Assembly: GCA_025345505.1 (NCBI GenBank)
Contig: JANVCC010000013.1
Span: 2,216,728-2,280,727, forward strand
Direction of reading: 5' to 3'
Length of the DNA: 64,000 nt
Source: Todiramphus chloris collaris
Lineage: Eukaryota > Chordata > Aves > Coraciiformes > Alcedinidae
Within the stretch, counting starts at the first letter, position 1. Every line of letters starts with the position of its first letter. Positions 1-11,690 of this stretch are shown here, piece by piece. The translations under genes were made by a program, and so were the position numbers. Under the pieces are notes generated by a model. The model was not told where the DNA came from. It ran no database searches and saw only the letters and a program-made list of their open reading frames with translations.

Positions 1-656
1 GAATAGTGGTGTTGCTGCAGGATCAGATAGTGCAGAATGCATAGAGAAGCCTTAGCGTCGGGAGAATATAGAAGCCAGGAGAAGCCCATGGAGAAGCAAA
101 GTTGCTGAAAGAAGCCGGAGAGGGATTAGGAAAAGAGTGCAAAGGCAGAGAAAATTTTACAGAAAGAGCACCAGGGGTGGTTCGATGCCTCGTATTTTTG
201 GGGTGTATCTCGTTGCTCATGTTGTGCAAGAAAACTGCAAAATATCTCCTGTTGACATGGGCTTTGGAGATCTGATGAGCTCCTTCTGAAACCCTAAAGG
301 TGGAACTGTAGCCCTGAAGATCCAAACCTCTCATCAGCTTGTAGGCTAATCGGCTTTGCTCTCCACATTGTGCTGCTGGTTGGTTCTTTGGGAATTGATC
401 TGAATAAAAGAAAGAGATGAAAAGTAAAGAGAACAAGACGGTTGGCATTGCACCATTTGTAAGGACTGTGCTTGTTATCACCTACCAGTTTGTTTCAGTT
501 TGATAGGTGATGAGAAATGGGATTGAGTCGACATTTCACACTGGGTCTTCTGGGCTGTACTGGAGCTGGTGCCTGTGGAGCAAAGTATTCCTTAGTTCCA
601 GCCTGCTTGGGACTCTTTCTCCGCATCTCCTTCCTGAACATGTCTCTTCTGTCCAG
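1..656 (+). other. CLPB: Intron upstream of first recognised CLPB exon
   Basis: No CLPB coding similarity appears before 657, and no CR1 or simple repeat is recognisable. The end (about 620-656) is a pyrimidine-rich acceptor region. Open frames here (for example 23-481 on the minus strand) have no recognisable domain. Confidence 0.6.
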
Positions 657-743
657 GTTGTTGCTGGAAGGCGTAGACGTGAACGCGAGGCACAAGCTGG
701 GCTGGACGGCTCTCATGGTGGCAGCTATCAGCAGAAACTCCAG
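657..743 (+). CDS. CLPB: CLPB exon: ankyrin repeat (first recognisable exon)
   Basis: This exon encodes the end of one ankyrin unit and most of the next helix pair: [10 protein letters not shown], then [13 protein letters not shown]. The ankyrin signature (D/G)-V-N-A followed by G-x-T-A-L-x-x-A-A is clear. The acceptor is a pyrimidine-rich stretch ending tctgtccag at 656, and the donor is GTATGT at 744. The first base completes a codon begun in the upstream exon, 28 whole codons follow, and the last two bases (AG) join the next exon's T to make a Ser codon. The open frame continues on both sides, so the exon limits rest on the splice signals and on the match to CLPB. The ankyrin region precedes the ATPase and, in the family, contributes to oligomer and substrate handling. 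Confidence 0.92.
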
Positions 744-1129
744 GTATGTTTGTCTCGGCATTTGCCGTCATGTAGTGGGAATGTCATTTAGCAGCTTCTA
801 AAGCCACACTGAGCTCCACAGAGGGTTGCCATGAAGTTTGAGATGTGCTGTTGAGCTAAACCCGAGCTTTTCGCTCTTCCTGATGCCTTGTGGGACGGAC
901 CGAGGCTGCTCTGCAATCCCAGAGAGGTGACTGCCAAATTGGCAGCAGATTTTGGCCTCCGATGAGTCCGTAACCTTGGGATGTCATTGTGGCAGGGAGT
1001 CGAACACCCCACCATTGAGCAATAGCTCCTGAGAGAGCTGCTGTGTCCCTCTGGGGCCATTGCTGGGTCTTTCATGCTTTTTATGAAGGAAAAAGGCTGA
1101 ATGCTCTGCCCTCCCTCCTCAGTTCCCAT

Positions 1130-1500
1130 GATGATCGCTGTGTCTTCTTGTAACCTTTTAAAGACACCCTTAAATATATTCAGTCTACAACTAAATTCAA
1201 TTAGTTTTTTATTTAAGGAGAAAAGAGAAAAAAGAAATCCAATTTTGGAAAGCGCGGGACAGACGGGAGAATGAGCTTTGATGTTACAACCTCTCGGGGA
1301 TGCTTTACTTAGTCACAAGTTCATAAGCAGAAAAGCCTAATGACTTGGGAAAACACGGGATTAAAGCGGTGCACAAAAGCTGAATATCCGCTCTCGGGCG
1401 ACACGATCCGAATCCATGCGCCGAGTTCGTGTGTGGTGCAAACTTTGATGTGTGCTATGACAAGCTGGAAGTCGTGACCTCCTCGGGGAGCTCCTTAAGA
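1130..1500. promoter_or_regulatory. CR1-free regulatory-looking island
   Basis: AT-rich with retained CpGs (gcgccgag, ctctcgggcgacacgatccg) and a TTCAATTAG homeodomain-like word at about 1196-1204. Function not shown by sequence alone. Confidence 0.3.
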
Positions 1501-1978
1501 CGGGCCTAGAGGCGGGGGCTCAGGACTGTTTGTTTAACTTTGATGTCCGAGCGGCAACGGGCCCCGTTGTTTGCCTGTCCGCAGAGGGACGGGCTCTGGA
1601 ACCTCCCACCTTTGCTGGTGGACAATGGTCAGCGATGGAGTGTGACGACTGTTGACCATTCCAAGTGAGCGGTGGAGCAGAACAGGGCTGCCCGAGTTGC
1701 AAAGGCTAAGAGGAGACAGGGAGAAAGGCTCTTTATGGTACAATAATTGCCTAAAATCAGGTAGGAATGCTAATGAAAACATCTAGGCAGTAAAAAGCGT
1801 TCAGCACCCTCATTAGATCCAGGGAGAATGATAACGACAATGTGTCTGGATTGGGTACCTGAGGAAAAAAGAGACACTTTTAGCTGTGTTGAGCAAATGC
1901 TGTTTATTTTTCCCACATTTTGAATGAACCTAATTTAAAATTAAGAAGTCCTTGAATATCTGATACTTGGTAGAACTT

Positions 1979-2222
1979 GTGGCCAGCAGGTGAAGAGAGG
2001 GCATTCTGCCCCTCTGCTCTGCTCTGGGAAGACCCCCCTGCAGTGCTGGGTCCAGCTCTGGAGTCCTCAGCACAGGAGAGACAGGGACCTGTTGGAGCGG
2101 GGCCAGAGGAGGCCACAGCAATGCTGGGAGGGCTGGAACCCCTCTGCTGGGAGGCCAGGCTGAGAGAGTTGGGGCTGTTCAGCATGGAGAAGAGAAGGCT
2201 CTGGGGAGACCTTCTTGTGGCC
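1979..2222 (+). mobile_element. CR1 LINE fragment, family A, lacks 3' end
   Basis: Sense CR1 ORF2 C-terminal region ([20 protein letters not shown]). It stops before the 3' tail, so it was cut by a later deletion rather than by normal 5' truncation. Confidence 0.9.
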
Positions 2223-2340
2223 TTGACTCGGTGGTGCTGGCTCGCCTGTGGAATTTCAAATGTTTCTTAGCTTTTCCCTTCCACACACGTCCCTGCTAGT
2301 TGTCTGGACTAGTCTAAATGTGGATGTGCACCTTCCCACA

Positions 2341-2840
2341 GTATCACAGAATCATAGAACCATGGGATGGCTTGGGTTGGAAGGAACCTTTCAAGCTCAT
2401 CTAGTCCAACCCCCCTGCAGGGAGCAGGGACATTGCAGCTAGAGCAGGTTGCTCAAAGACCCAGCCAACCTCACCTGGAATGTTTCCAGGGATGGAGCAT
2501 CAACCACCTCTCTGGGCAACTGGTGCAGGTGTCTCAACACTCGCAGTGTCAACAATTTCTGTCTTCTCTCCACTTTAAATATTCCTCTTTTAGTTTAAAA
2601 CCATCACCCCTTGTCCTGTCACAACAGGCCCTGCTAAAAAGTCTATTCCACCTTTCTGACAGGCCCCTTTAAGGACTGAAAGGCCCCAAGAAGGTCTCCC
2701 TGAAGCCTTCTCTCCTCCAGGCTGAACAACCCCAGCTCTGTCAGCCTGGCCTCCCAGCAGAGGGGTTCCAGCCCTCCCAGCATTACTGTGGCCTCCTCTG
2801 GCCCCACTCCAACAGCTCCATGTCCCTCTTGTTTTGAGAG
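2341..2840 (-). mobile_element. CR1 LINE, family A, 5'-truncated
   Basis: Starts on the + strand with the reversed 3' octamers (cacagaatcatagaa) and the family A tail. It extends about 500 bp inward into the RT C-terminal region. Confidence 0.95.
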
Positions 2841-3702
2841 CTCCATTTATGATTCTTTTTTTTTTTTTTTCATGTGGGAGGGAGCCAAAGTCTAAATTCC
2901 TCCTCTGTGATACTACAGGTTGTAATTGTGTTGGTAATTGTGTGGCGGGCTAAGGACAGCTGAGCTGTGACCACGTTTACATCAGCAGAGGAAGGTTTTC
3001 TGCTGCAATTCCCATCACTGGGGGATTGCTTTACCACAGCCTGTGAGGTTTAGTCTAAGCAAAACAGTCTGATGCTGTTTTCCCTCTGAGCATAATGACG
3101 TAGAACCATCATTTCATGTGGTCTGTGGTCGTGTCTCGTAACTCTGCATTTATTTAAGGCCTGAAGAGAATGCAGATGGACCACCACACACACCTTCCAC
3201 CATACTTCTCATTTACATTTTTTGTCTGTAGCAGCTCCTGATCTGGTTTATTTTCAGTCTGTGCAAAAGCCCTGATGCGTTTCTGCATTTCAAGCCTTCC
3301 TTGAAAGTGGTTTCTTAACTCTCCTGGAACAACATTGCTTTGAAAAGGGAGGATTTATAGTCCACGAGAAAAATGCTGCTCAGGGGCTGCCTTCCCTCAT
3401 CTGCACCTGCTTGCTTTGCACATTTAACCTATTTAGAGCAATTAAGCTTTAATGAAATGCTTCCTGGGAGCTTTGTGGGTTTCAAGCCTTTGTTAAAATA
3501 AGGAAAAAAGCTCCCATAAATTGTTAGGAGCTGAGCAGGGTAAGTAGCTCTGTGTTTGCAACACAGTGACCATTTCTGTGAACATTTCCTCTGCTTTTCA
3601 TTGCATCAGCAGAAATAAAATGCTGGTGAAATACTGAGTTGTCCTGTCAGCCCCTACAAGGTAGAGAACTGCTTGTGAGGAAGGGGAAACTGAGGCACTG
3701 AG

Positions 3703-3995
3703 TCACAGAATGTTTTGAGTTGGAAGAGACCTTTCAAGCTCATCCAGTCCAACCCCCCTGCAGGGAGCAGGGACATCTGCAGCTAGAGCAGGTTGCTCAG
3801 AGCCCCAGCCAACCTCACCTGGAATGTCTCCAGGGATGGGGCATCAACCACCTCTCTGGGCAACCTGGGCCAGGGTGTCACCACCCTCAGCATCAAACAT
3901 TCCTTCCTTCTATTTACTCTAAATCTCCCTCTTTTAGTTTAAAACCATCACACCTTGTCCTGTCACAATAGGCCCTGCAAAAATATCTGTCCCCA
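3703..3995 (-). mobile_element. CR1 LINE, family A, 5'-truncated
   Basis: The reversed tail begins gtcacagaatg at 3703. A family A tail follows, ending about 290 bp in. Confidence 0.93.
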
Positions 3996-4354
3996 AGCAG
4001 CACAGAAACTCTAATCCCCAGTGAGCTGAGTTTGGGCAGCTATAAAACACTGGCACCTGGTTCTACTCCATTCCTTACCATGGATACTGCCCCAGTGCAA
4101 CAGTCCAGCATGGACAGAGCACCAGAGCACGATTTTAGGGCTTCCAACCTTCTATGCATAGCTGAGGTGGTGGGGAAGAGCACCCAGATAACTTCAAAGC
4201 AGGTCATGCCTCTGCAAGGCTTCTCAGCAGCAGCAATACCCATGATTCACAGGTGGAAAGAGAAGATGTGCTTTGCTGCAGCTGTGCCTGGGTCTCTGTT
4301 GCGGTGAGGTCTCTGCTTCCTGGCATTCTTTTGAGGGACTGCTTCACATTCTTA

Positions 4355-5020
4355 TGGAATCACAGAGTTGTTTTGGTTGGAAAAGACTGTTCAGATCATT
4401 GAGTCCAACCACCAACCCAGCACTGCCAGGTCACCACTAAACCGTGTCCCTCAGCACCACAGCTCCACAGCTTTGAAACCCCTCCAGGGATGGGGACTCC
4501 ACCACTGCCCTGGGCAGCCTGGGACAGGCCTTGACAACCCTTGCAGGGAAGAAATTGTTCCTCAGGTCCAACCTAAACCTCCTCTGGTGCAACATGAAGC
4601 CATTTCCTCTTGTCCTGTCACTTGTTCCTTGTCAGAAGAGACCGTCCCCCACCTGGCTCCAACCTCCTTTCAGGGAGTTATGGAGAGCAAGAAGGTCTCC
4701 CCTGAGCCTCCTTTCTCCAGGCTCAACAACCGCAGCTCCCTCAGCTGCTCCTCACAAGACTTGTGCTCTAGACCCTTCCCCAGCTTTGTTGCCCTTCTCT
4801 GGCCATGCTCCAGCCCCTCAGTGTCCTTCTTGGAGTGGGGGGCCTGAAACTGAACCCAGGATTTGAGGGGCAGCCTTCCCAGTGCGCAGCCCAGGAGGAC
4901 AATCCCTGTCCTAGTCCTGCTGGCCACACTAGTGCTGATCAAAGCTGGGATGCTGGTGGCCTTCTTGGCCACCTGGCACAAGCTGTCTTATCTTTGGCCA
5001 CCTGTCAACCAACCCTGACA
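4355..5020 (-). mobile_element. CR1 LINE, family B, 5'-truncated
   Basis: About 665 bp. The family B tail (agcactgccaggtcaccac on the + strand), the RT C-terminal region, and further 5' sequence shared with the copy at 49010-49959. Confidence 0.95.
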
Positions 5021-5830
5021 CATCCCTTTTTTTTTCTAGGCACTTTCTACCCACTCATCCCCAAACCTGGTGTGTTGTGTGGGGATGTTCCTTCCATGTG
5101 CTTTTACATGATTTCTGATAGTTCATCCAGCACCTCCCAGACACAACTATTCTTGTTTCACTAAGGGCTTTATCCCCTGAGTCCTCTCAGTTGTTCCCCA
5201 TATCATCTCCTCCATTTTCTTGTCATGTCTTTGCTTTCTTGGAGACCCTTTCTTCTCCTCCTTCCATTTCCAGGTCTAGATCTCTTTGCCTTTCCTCACC
5301 TTTGCTTCTCAGCACCTTCCTGCTGGGAATGACCGACCACAAGTGACTCCTGTCTTTGCCTTGACTCTCCTTTTCTTTCTCTGTCTTTCTATGTAGATGG
5401 AAAGAGCTGTGGGTCAGAGGCTCTGAGGTGGATCTAGAATGGGCAGTGCTCAGCCCAGCATGGTCCTGTCCCTTCCCTTGCCTTTCTTCTCTTCCTGCAG
5501 CTTGCCCTCCTCCAACCCTCCTGAGGGGGACGGTCAGGAAGCGACTGTCCCATGTCCCTTGAATTGCAGGGAGTTGTGCCTCTTCTACATGTACCTAGAA
5601 AGTACTGAAGGTACTGTGCAGATATTTTATATCAGTAATAAGAGTACATCATGCGTAGTAATATTCCAGTGGGTATCTTCTGAGACTTAGAGTGAAGGGT
5701 GACCTATCTGGAGCGATTTTCTGTCTATAGGCAGTGTCATGATTAACAGGCACAGTCTGGTTACCTATATTAGGTACATACATCTGTTCTGGGTGGGTTT
5801 TTTTTCACTCTTCTCACTTCAGGCAACTCA

Positions 5831-6550
5831 CACAGAATCACAGAATCACAGAATGTCAGGGGCAGGAAGGGACCTCAAAAGATCATCTAGTCCAACCCCC
5901 CTGCCAGAACAGGATCACCTGGATCAGGTCACACAGGAATGCATCCAGGCAGGTTTTGAACATCTCCAGAGAGGGAGACTCCACAACCCCCCTGGGCAGC
6001 CTGTTCCAGTGTTCCATCACCCTCACAGTGAAAAAATTCCTCCTCATGTTTGCATGAAACTTCCTGTGCCTCAGCTTCCACCCATTGCCCCTTGTCCTAT
6101 CGTCGGGCATCACTGAGAAGAGCCTGGCTCCATCCTCCTGGCATTCACCCTTTATATATTTATAAACATTGATGAGGTCACCCCTCAGTCCCCTTTTCTC
6201 CAAGCTAAAGAGCCCCAGCTCCCTCAGTCTTTCCTCATAAGAGAGATGCTCCACTCCTTTAATCATCTTTGTGGCTCTGCGCTGGACTCTTTCAAGCAAT
6301 TCTATGTCCCTCTTGAACTGAGGGGCTCAGAACTGGACACAATATTCCAGATGAGGTCTCACCAGGGCAGAGTAGAGGGGCAGGAGAACCTCTCTCGGCC
6401 TACTAGCCACACCCCTTTTAATACACCCCAGAATAGCATTGTCCCTCTTTGTCACAAGAGCACATTTCTGGCTTATGGTCAGCCTCCCATCACCTAGAAA
6501 CTCCAGATCCTTTTCCCCTTTGCTGCCTTCCAACAGATCAGTCCCACAAC
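5831..6550 (-). mobile_element. CR1 LINE, family D, 5'-truncated
   Basis: About 715 bp with the older-looking D tail. The minus frame still reads [20 protein letters not shown], then [13 protein letters not shown], from the CR1 ORF2 C-terminus. Confidence 0.95.
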
Positions 6551-7035
6551 TCATTCACATCTATCTACAGCAGAGCTGGAGAAATAGCTGGATGCCTTTG
6601 GAAGCACAGATGGCCTATAGCATTGTCTGTCAAATAGCTGAGAATTCAGTTTTCAGTCCATTTTGAGGGCTTGAGCCTCCAAACTGGGGTATTGTCTTTC
6701 AGCTACTCCCCTTCTGGGTGCCTTCAAGGGCAGTGTCCCCGCCCACCTGAGGACAGGTCAGTGGCAGCTGTCCCCATGCTGCTTCTTTGCTGCGTCCCCA
6801 TCTGAGACCTCTGTGAGCAACTCTGTTCTCACAGGTGAATGACATCTCATGTCCTGCAGGTCAGGTGTGATGGGATATCAGTAGCTTATCAGGTTCCTGC
6901 ACCTCTCCAAGCCACAGAAACAGCCTCTCTCCACATTTTCATACCACCGTACACAGGTAGCAAGACTTGAACTCTTTTCCATGGCTTTGAAGCATGATTC
7001 ATACCATCCAAAGGGAACTGCTGTGAACAGTACAG

Positions 7036-7136
7036 CAATTAGGGGCATGGTTTAGTGGTGACCTGGCAGTGCTAAGTTAACAGTTGGACTCGATGATCTG
7101 AAAGGTCTCTTCCAACCAAAATGATTCTATGATTAG
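7036..7136 (+). mobile_element. CR1 3' tail, family B
   Basis: Only the last 100 bp of a family B element, ending caaaatgattctatgatt. Confidence 0.88.
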
Positions 7137-7162
7137 CACCTGTCAAGATTTCTGATTTTTTC

Positions 7163-7250
7163 CTGCTCTGAGTGGTCCTGCTCTGGCAGGGGGGTTGGAC
7201 TAGATGATCTTTTGAGGTCCCTTCCAACCCCTAACATTCTGTGTTTCCTT
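7163..7250 (+). mobile_element. CR1 3' tail, family D
   Basis: Short tail: ctctggcaggggggttgg, then the conserved cccttccaacccctaac end. It lies just 26 bp after another CR1 tail. Confidence 0.85.
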
Positions 7251-7278
7251 TTGAATTCCATATTTCCTTTTTGCCCCT

Positions 7279-7860
7279 TGTGGTAGTTTGACCTTAGCAG
7301 GATGCGAGGTGCCCACTAAGCTGCTCTATCACTTCTCCCTCCTCTTCTCAGCTGGACTAGGGGGGAGAAAATAAGATAAAACTCATGGATTAAGACAAAG
7401 GCAGTTTAATGAAAAGCAAAGCAATGTCACACATGGAAGCAAAAGAAAACAAAGATTTATTCTCTGCTTGTCATCAGCAGGAGATGTCTGGCCCTTTTTG
7501 GGAAGCAGGACTCCAAACACGTAGCAGTTGCTCTGGAGAACAAGCTGAACCCCCCCCCACCTTTTCCTAGCTTTCATAGTTCAGCTGACATCATATGGTA
7601 TGGAATGTCCCTTTGGTCAGTTTGGGTCAGCTGTCCCAGGTGTGCCTGCTCCCAAGATCTTGTCCAGCCCATCCCACTGCGGGGGGAATGTTGAAAAAAA
7701 GAATAAAACAAAAAACAGCCTTGGTGCTGTGTGAGCCCTGCCCAGCAGCAGCCACAACACGGGTGTGTTATCAGCACCTCTCCAGCTCTCCATGCACAGC
7801 ACAGTGCTGGGCGGGCTGCTGTGGGGAAAATTAACTCCAGCTCAGTCAGACCCAATATAC
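7279..7860 (+). mobile_element. Probable solo LTR of an endogenous retrovirus-like element
   Basis: About 580 bp. It begins TGTGGTAGTTTGACC and ends ...gaaaattaactccagc, then cagacccaatatac. This matches my memory of ERVL-like LTRs common in birds. An AATAAA signal lies near 7703. A 5-bp repeat CCCCT at 7274-7278 and 7861-7865 may be the target-site duplication. No gag, pol or env sequence is attached, so it would be a solo LTR. Orientation and family are uncertain. Confidence 0.6.
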
Positions 7861-7967
7861 CCCCTTTTCTTTGAGGGAGGATACTTTTCATCTGGGTCAG
7901 TAATAAATCACCATGGAGTGAGGGAATGTGCCTGCAATGCTTGCTGCACCACAGGCAGGTGGAAACA

Positions 7968-8558
7968 TATTTGTGGGCAGCACATCAAGGGAGGGGTGCT
8001 CCACTCTCTGCTCCACTCTGGAGAGACCCCCCTGCAGTGCTGGATCCAGCCCTGGAGTCCTCAGCACAGGAGAGACAGGGACCTGTTGGAGCGGGGCCAG
8101 AGGAGGCCACAGCAATGCTGGGAGGGCTGGAACCCCTCTGCTGGGAGGCCAGGCTGAGAGAGCTGGGGCTGTTCAGCCTGGAGAAGAGAAGGCTCCAGGG
8201 AGACTTTCTTGTTGCCTTCCAGTACTTCAAGGGGCCTCTCAGAAAGCTGGGGACAGAATTTTTAGCAGGGCCTGTTGTGACAGGACAAGGGGTGATGGTT
8301 TTAAACTAAAAGAGGAAGATTCAGACCAAATAGAAGGAATAAATTTTTGACACTGAGGGTGTTGAGACATTGGCATCAATTGCCCGGAGAGGTGGTCAAT
8401 GCCCCATCCCTGGGAACATTCCAGGTCAGGTTCGCCAGGGCTCTGAGCAACCTGCTCTAGCTGCAGATGTCCCTGCTCATTGTAGGTGGGTTGGAACAAG
8501 ATGATCTTCAAGGTACCTTCCCACCCAAACCATTCCATGGTTCTATGATTCTGTGATT
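7968..8558 (+). mobile_element. CR1 LINE, family A, with complete 3' end
   Basis: About 590 bp of sense CR1 from the internal lariat-like coding remnant to the octamer tail (ttctatgattctgtgatt). Confidence 0.95.
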
Positions 8559-9194
8559 GTCTGGGAAGGCACACAGGGGCTGGAGTGTAAACATCAGCTC
8601 TCCCCTGGCCCTCCTGCCACTGCTGAGTTTTACAAAGTTAAGATAGAGCCACAGAAGGGATATTCTTTGTGTCCAGGCAGGACCTGTGGCTTTTGCCAGA
8701 GCTCAGGGCAGCTGCGTATCAAAACTCTCCAAGGCTTTTACATTGCACTGATAACTCATGGTCATGGGGACCACTTGACTTCCTGGTTCACCATCCCCAG
8801 CTGCCAGCACATTGGTCCAGACACAGCATCCCTCCTGTTGCAGCCCCAGTGACGTCCAGCCACCTTATCATTGATTTCTCCAGCCCCTGTATTGTATGTA
8901 TGTATTTATTTATTTAACAATCTGTTGGCCCAGCCATTAAAAGCAGAAGAAGCACATACTCCAATTGATTGAACTGCCTGCTGAGCTTCTGTTAAGTGTT
9001 GCCCTCTGAGTCATCACCAGGGTCAATTTACATTGATACTCACGCTGATGAATAGGGCTCTGCCTCTAATCTAATGAAAACTTAATGAGCAAATTAAAAC
9101 TCGGCTTGTTGAGGCTGTTGAGCACAGGTGAGTTATGGAGGGAAGCCTTCCCAGACCAGCTCAACCCGCTTCATTGTCCCTCTCCCTTTGCGTA

Positions 9195-9452
9195 TCTGGT
9201 GGTGCCCAGCAACAGGGCAAGGGGCAACAGGCACAAACTTGAAGACAGGAGGTTCCATCTGAACAGGAGGGAAAACTTCTTTGTTGTGAGGGGGGTACCA
9301 GAGCCTGGCCCGGGCTGCCCAGAGAGGCTGTGGAGTCTTCTTCTCTGGAGAGACTCCAAGCCCACCTGGGCATGATCCACTGCGCTGGAGCAGGGTTGTT
9401 GGATGAGATGATCTCCAGAGGTCCTTTCTAAACTGCACCATGCTGGGATTTA
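9195..9452 (+). mobile_element. CR1 LINE, family C, 5'-truncated
   Basis: Sense element ending gatctccagaggtcc and caccatgctgggatt, the C-type terminus. Confidence 0.93.
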
Positions 9453-9654
9453 AAAATCGCCTCTTTATCAGAAACTAAAGCTTAGCTAGTGCAAAAGAGA
9501 AAGGCGCCTCTTGCCATCTCTAGCACCTTAACCAGAGCTTCCTTTACTGACCTCCACAACTACCTAATGACTTGGGAAGTAAGGAACTGGGAATTACACC
9601 TCTTCTCTCCAGGAAACCTGAAATTTTTACCCTGAAACTGCATTGCTAGACTGT

Positions 9655-10254
9655 GCTTTGTGGCTTGTATCAGCACTAGTGTGGCCAGCAGGACTAGGAT
9701 GGGGACTGTCCACCTGGACTGTGAACTGGGAAAGCTGCCCCTCAAATCCTGGGTTCGGTTTTGGGCCCCCCACTCCAAGAAGGACATTGAGGGGCTGGAG
9801 CGTGTCCAGAGAAGGGCAACAAAGCTGGGGAAGGGTCTAGAGCACAAGTGTTGTGAGGAGTGGCTGAGGGACCTGGGGTTGTTGAGCCTGGAGAAAAGGA
9901 GGCTCAGGGGAGACCTTCTTGCTCTCCATAACTCCCTGAAAGGAGGTTGGAGCCAGGTGGGGGTTGGTCTCTTCTCCCAAGGAACAAGTGACAGGACAAG
10001 AGGAAACAGCTTCATGTTGCACCAGAGGAGGTTTAGGTTGGACTTGAGGAACAATTTCTTCTGTGAAAGGGCTGTCCCAGTCTGCCCAGAGCAGTGGTGG
10101 AGTCCCCATCCCTGGAGGGGTTTCAAAGCCATGGAGATGTGGTGCTGAGGGATGTGGTTTAGTGGTGACCTGGCAGTGCTGGGTTAATGGTTGGACTTCA
10201 TGATCTTAAAGGCTTTTCCAACCAGAATGATTCTATGAGTGTATGATTCTCTGA
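9655..10254 (+). mobile_element. CR1 LINE, family B, 5'-truncated
   Basis: About 600 bp. The sense frame contains [17 protein letters not shown] and [18 protein letters not shown] tail and octamers follow. The 190-codon antisense frame over it is not a gene. Confidence 0.95.
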
Positions 10255-10420
10255 CTGTAAACTGTTTTTGCAAGTCACTTGCGTATTCCAGTGCCGTTCA
10301 GATGCTTTACGCCGATGAACTCAGTATTTTGATGGCGCCGTTACCTTTCCTAAAGGCTTATTTGCTTGAATGTCCCATTACCTGCAAATTGGATAGGTCT
10401 GATCAATACTTGTGGTTCCA
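10255..10420. promoter_or_regulatory. CR1-free regulatory-looking island
   Basis: Unique sequence with retained CpGs (ttacgccgatg, gatggcgccgttacc) between two family B CR1 copies. Confidence 0.22.
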
Positions 10421-10590
10421 GGAACGTCTGGCTGGTGCAGAAGTGCCTGGAGGGGACAGCAGGTCCCAAAAGCAGGAGGTGGTTTGAAAGATGATTGGAC
10501 AGGGAGCTTCAATGTGCAGCATGTTGTTATTAGACCAGTGAGTCCTTCCCATGTACAGAGCTGGATTGCAACCCAGTACACGTCCAGGCT

Positions 10591-10638
10591 TTGGTCTTAA
10601 AGGTCTCTTCCAACCAAAACGATTCCGTGATTCTAAGA
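10591..10638 (+). mobile_element. CR1 3' tail remnant, family B
   Basis: Just the terminal segment ttaaaggtctcttccaacc followed by octamers. It is too short to place further. Confidence 0.65.
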
Positions 10639-11253
10639 CCAGATTTTGCCAGTAAGAGCTGATATCCCTGCACATCCAACTTGAGCTTCCCTGCTGTCCC
10701 AAGAGCTAAGGAAATGTTTCTTATCACTGTGGGGAAATGGGTTAGAGGGTCATTAATAGATTGGGGCAGTTCTGACATCATCACCTCCCACTTTCACTGT
10801 TAGTCCACCTTGCATTTAACCTTTGTGGTCCTCTGCTAAACTTCTCATGAAAGGTCACTGCCCAGAGAGAGACGCTGAAGATCTGTGCAGTGAAAGAGGA
10901 AAGGTCTTCCTGAAAGTCGCTGAGAGCATGTGAAGATGATCGCTGATGAAGTGCCTGGGAAGAACATCCATTTCAATGTGGTCGCTAAGAACAGGAGAGG
11001 AAAATGGATGAAGTTACCTAAGAAATGTCAAGTCATGGTGTGTTATCATACAGCTCATTCAGTACCCACAGCTCACCCCTAGGCTGCAAGGGTTGTAGAT
11101 TGAAGTCCTACACGGGAACTTGGGATCATTGTTCTTAAAATGAGGAAGATGCATGGACCTTAAAGTATCTCTGAGCCTGTCAGCTGAAATTGGAGTAGAG
11201 GTATCTTTTTGGTAATAACAGCCATGAGGACGGCATCCCAGAAGGGTGATTTG

Positions 11254-11690
11254 ACCATAGAATGGTTTGCATTGGAAGGAACCTTTCAAGCTCATCCAGT
11301 CCAACCCCCCTGAAGGGAGCAGGGACATCTGCAACTAGAGCAGGTTGCTCAGAGCCCCAGCCAGCCTCAAGGGTGGGACATCAGCCACCTCTCTGGGCAG
11401 CCTGGGCCAGGGTCTCACCTCTGTCAAAAATGTCTTCTTTCTCTCTAGTCTAAATAAAAACCATCACCCCTTTTCCTGTCACAATAGGCGCTGATAAAAA
11501 GTCTGTCTCCATCTTTCTGGCAGGCCTCCTAAAGGACTGAAAGGCCACTAGAAGGTCTCCCTGGAGCCTTCTCTTCTCCAGGCTGAACAATCCCAACTCT
11601 CTCAGCCTGGCCTCACAGCAGAATGGTTCCAGTCCTCAGATCATTGTGGCTTCTTCTTGACCTGCTCCAGCAGGTCCATGTCTTTCTTAC
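11254..11690 (-). mobile_element. CR1 LINE, family A, 5'-truncated
   Basis: Reversed tail at 11254, an A-type tail and the RT C-terminal region, with several small deletions; older than its neighbours. Confidence 0.93.

Noticed and set aside
517..801. 94-codon frame containing the first CLPB exon, starting at ATG 517
   Set aside because: The frame runs through an excellent acceptor at 656 and donor at 744; residues outside 657-743 do not resemble CLPB.
7395..7860. Possible retroviral coding genes beside the LTR
   Set aside because: Only short frames without gag, protease, RT, integrase or env motifs; consistent with a solo LTR.
9560..10132. 190-codon minus-strand open frame
   Set aside because: Antisense of a family B CR1 with its ORF2 remnant on the + strand; the same antisense pattern recurs at 4531, 23047, 42470 and 49464.
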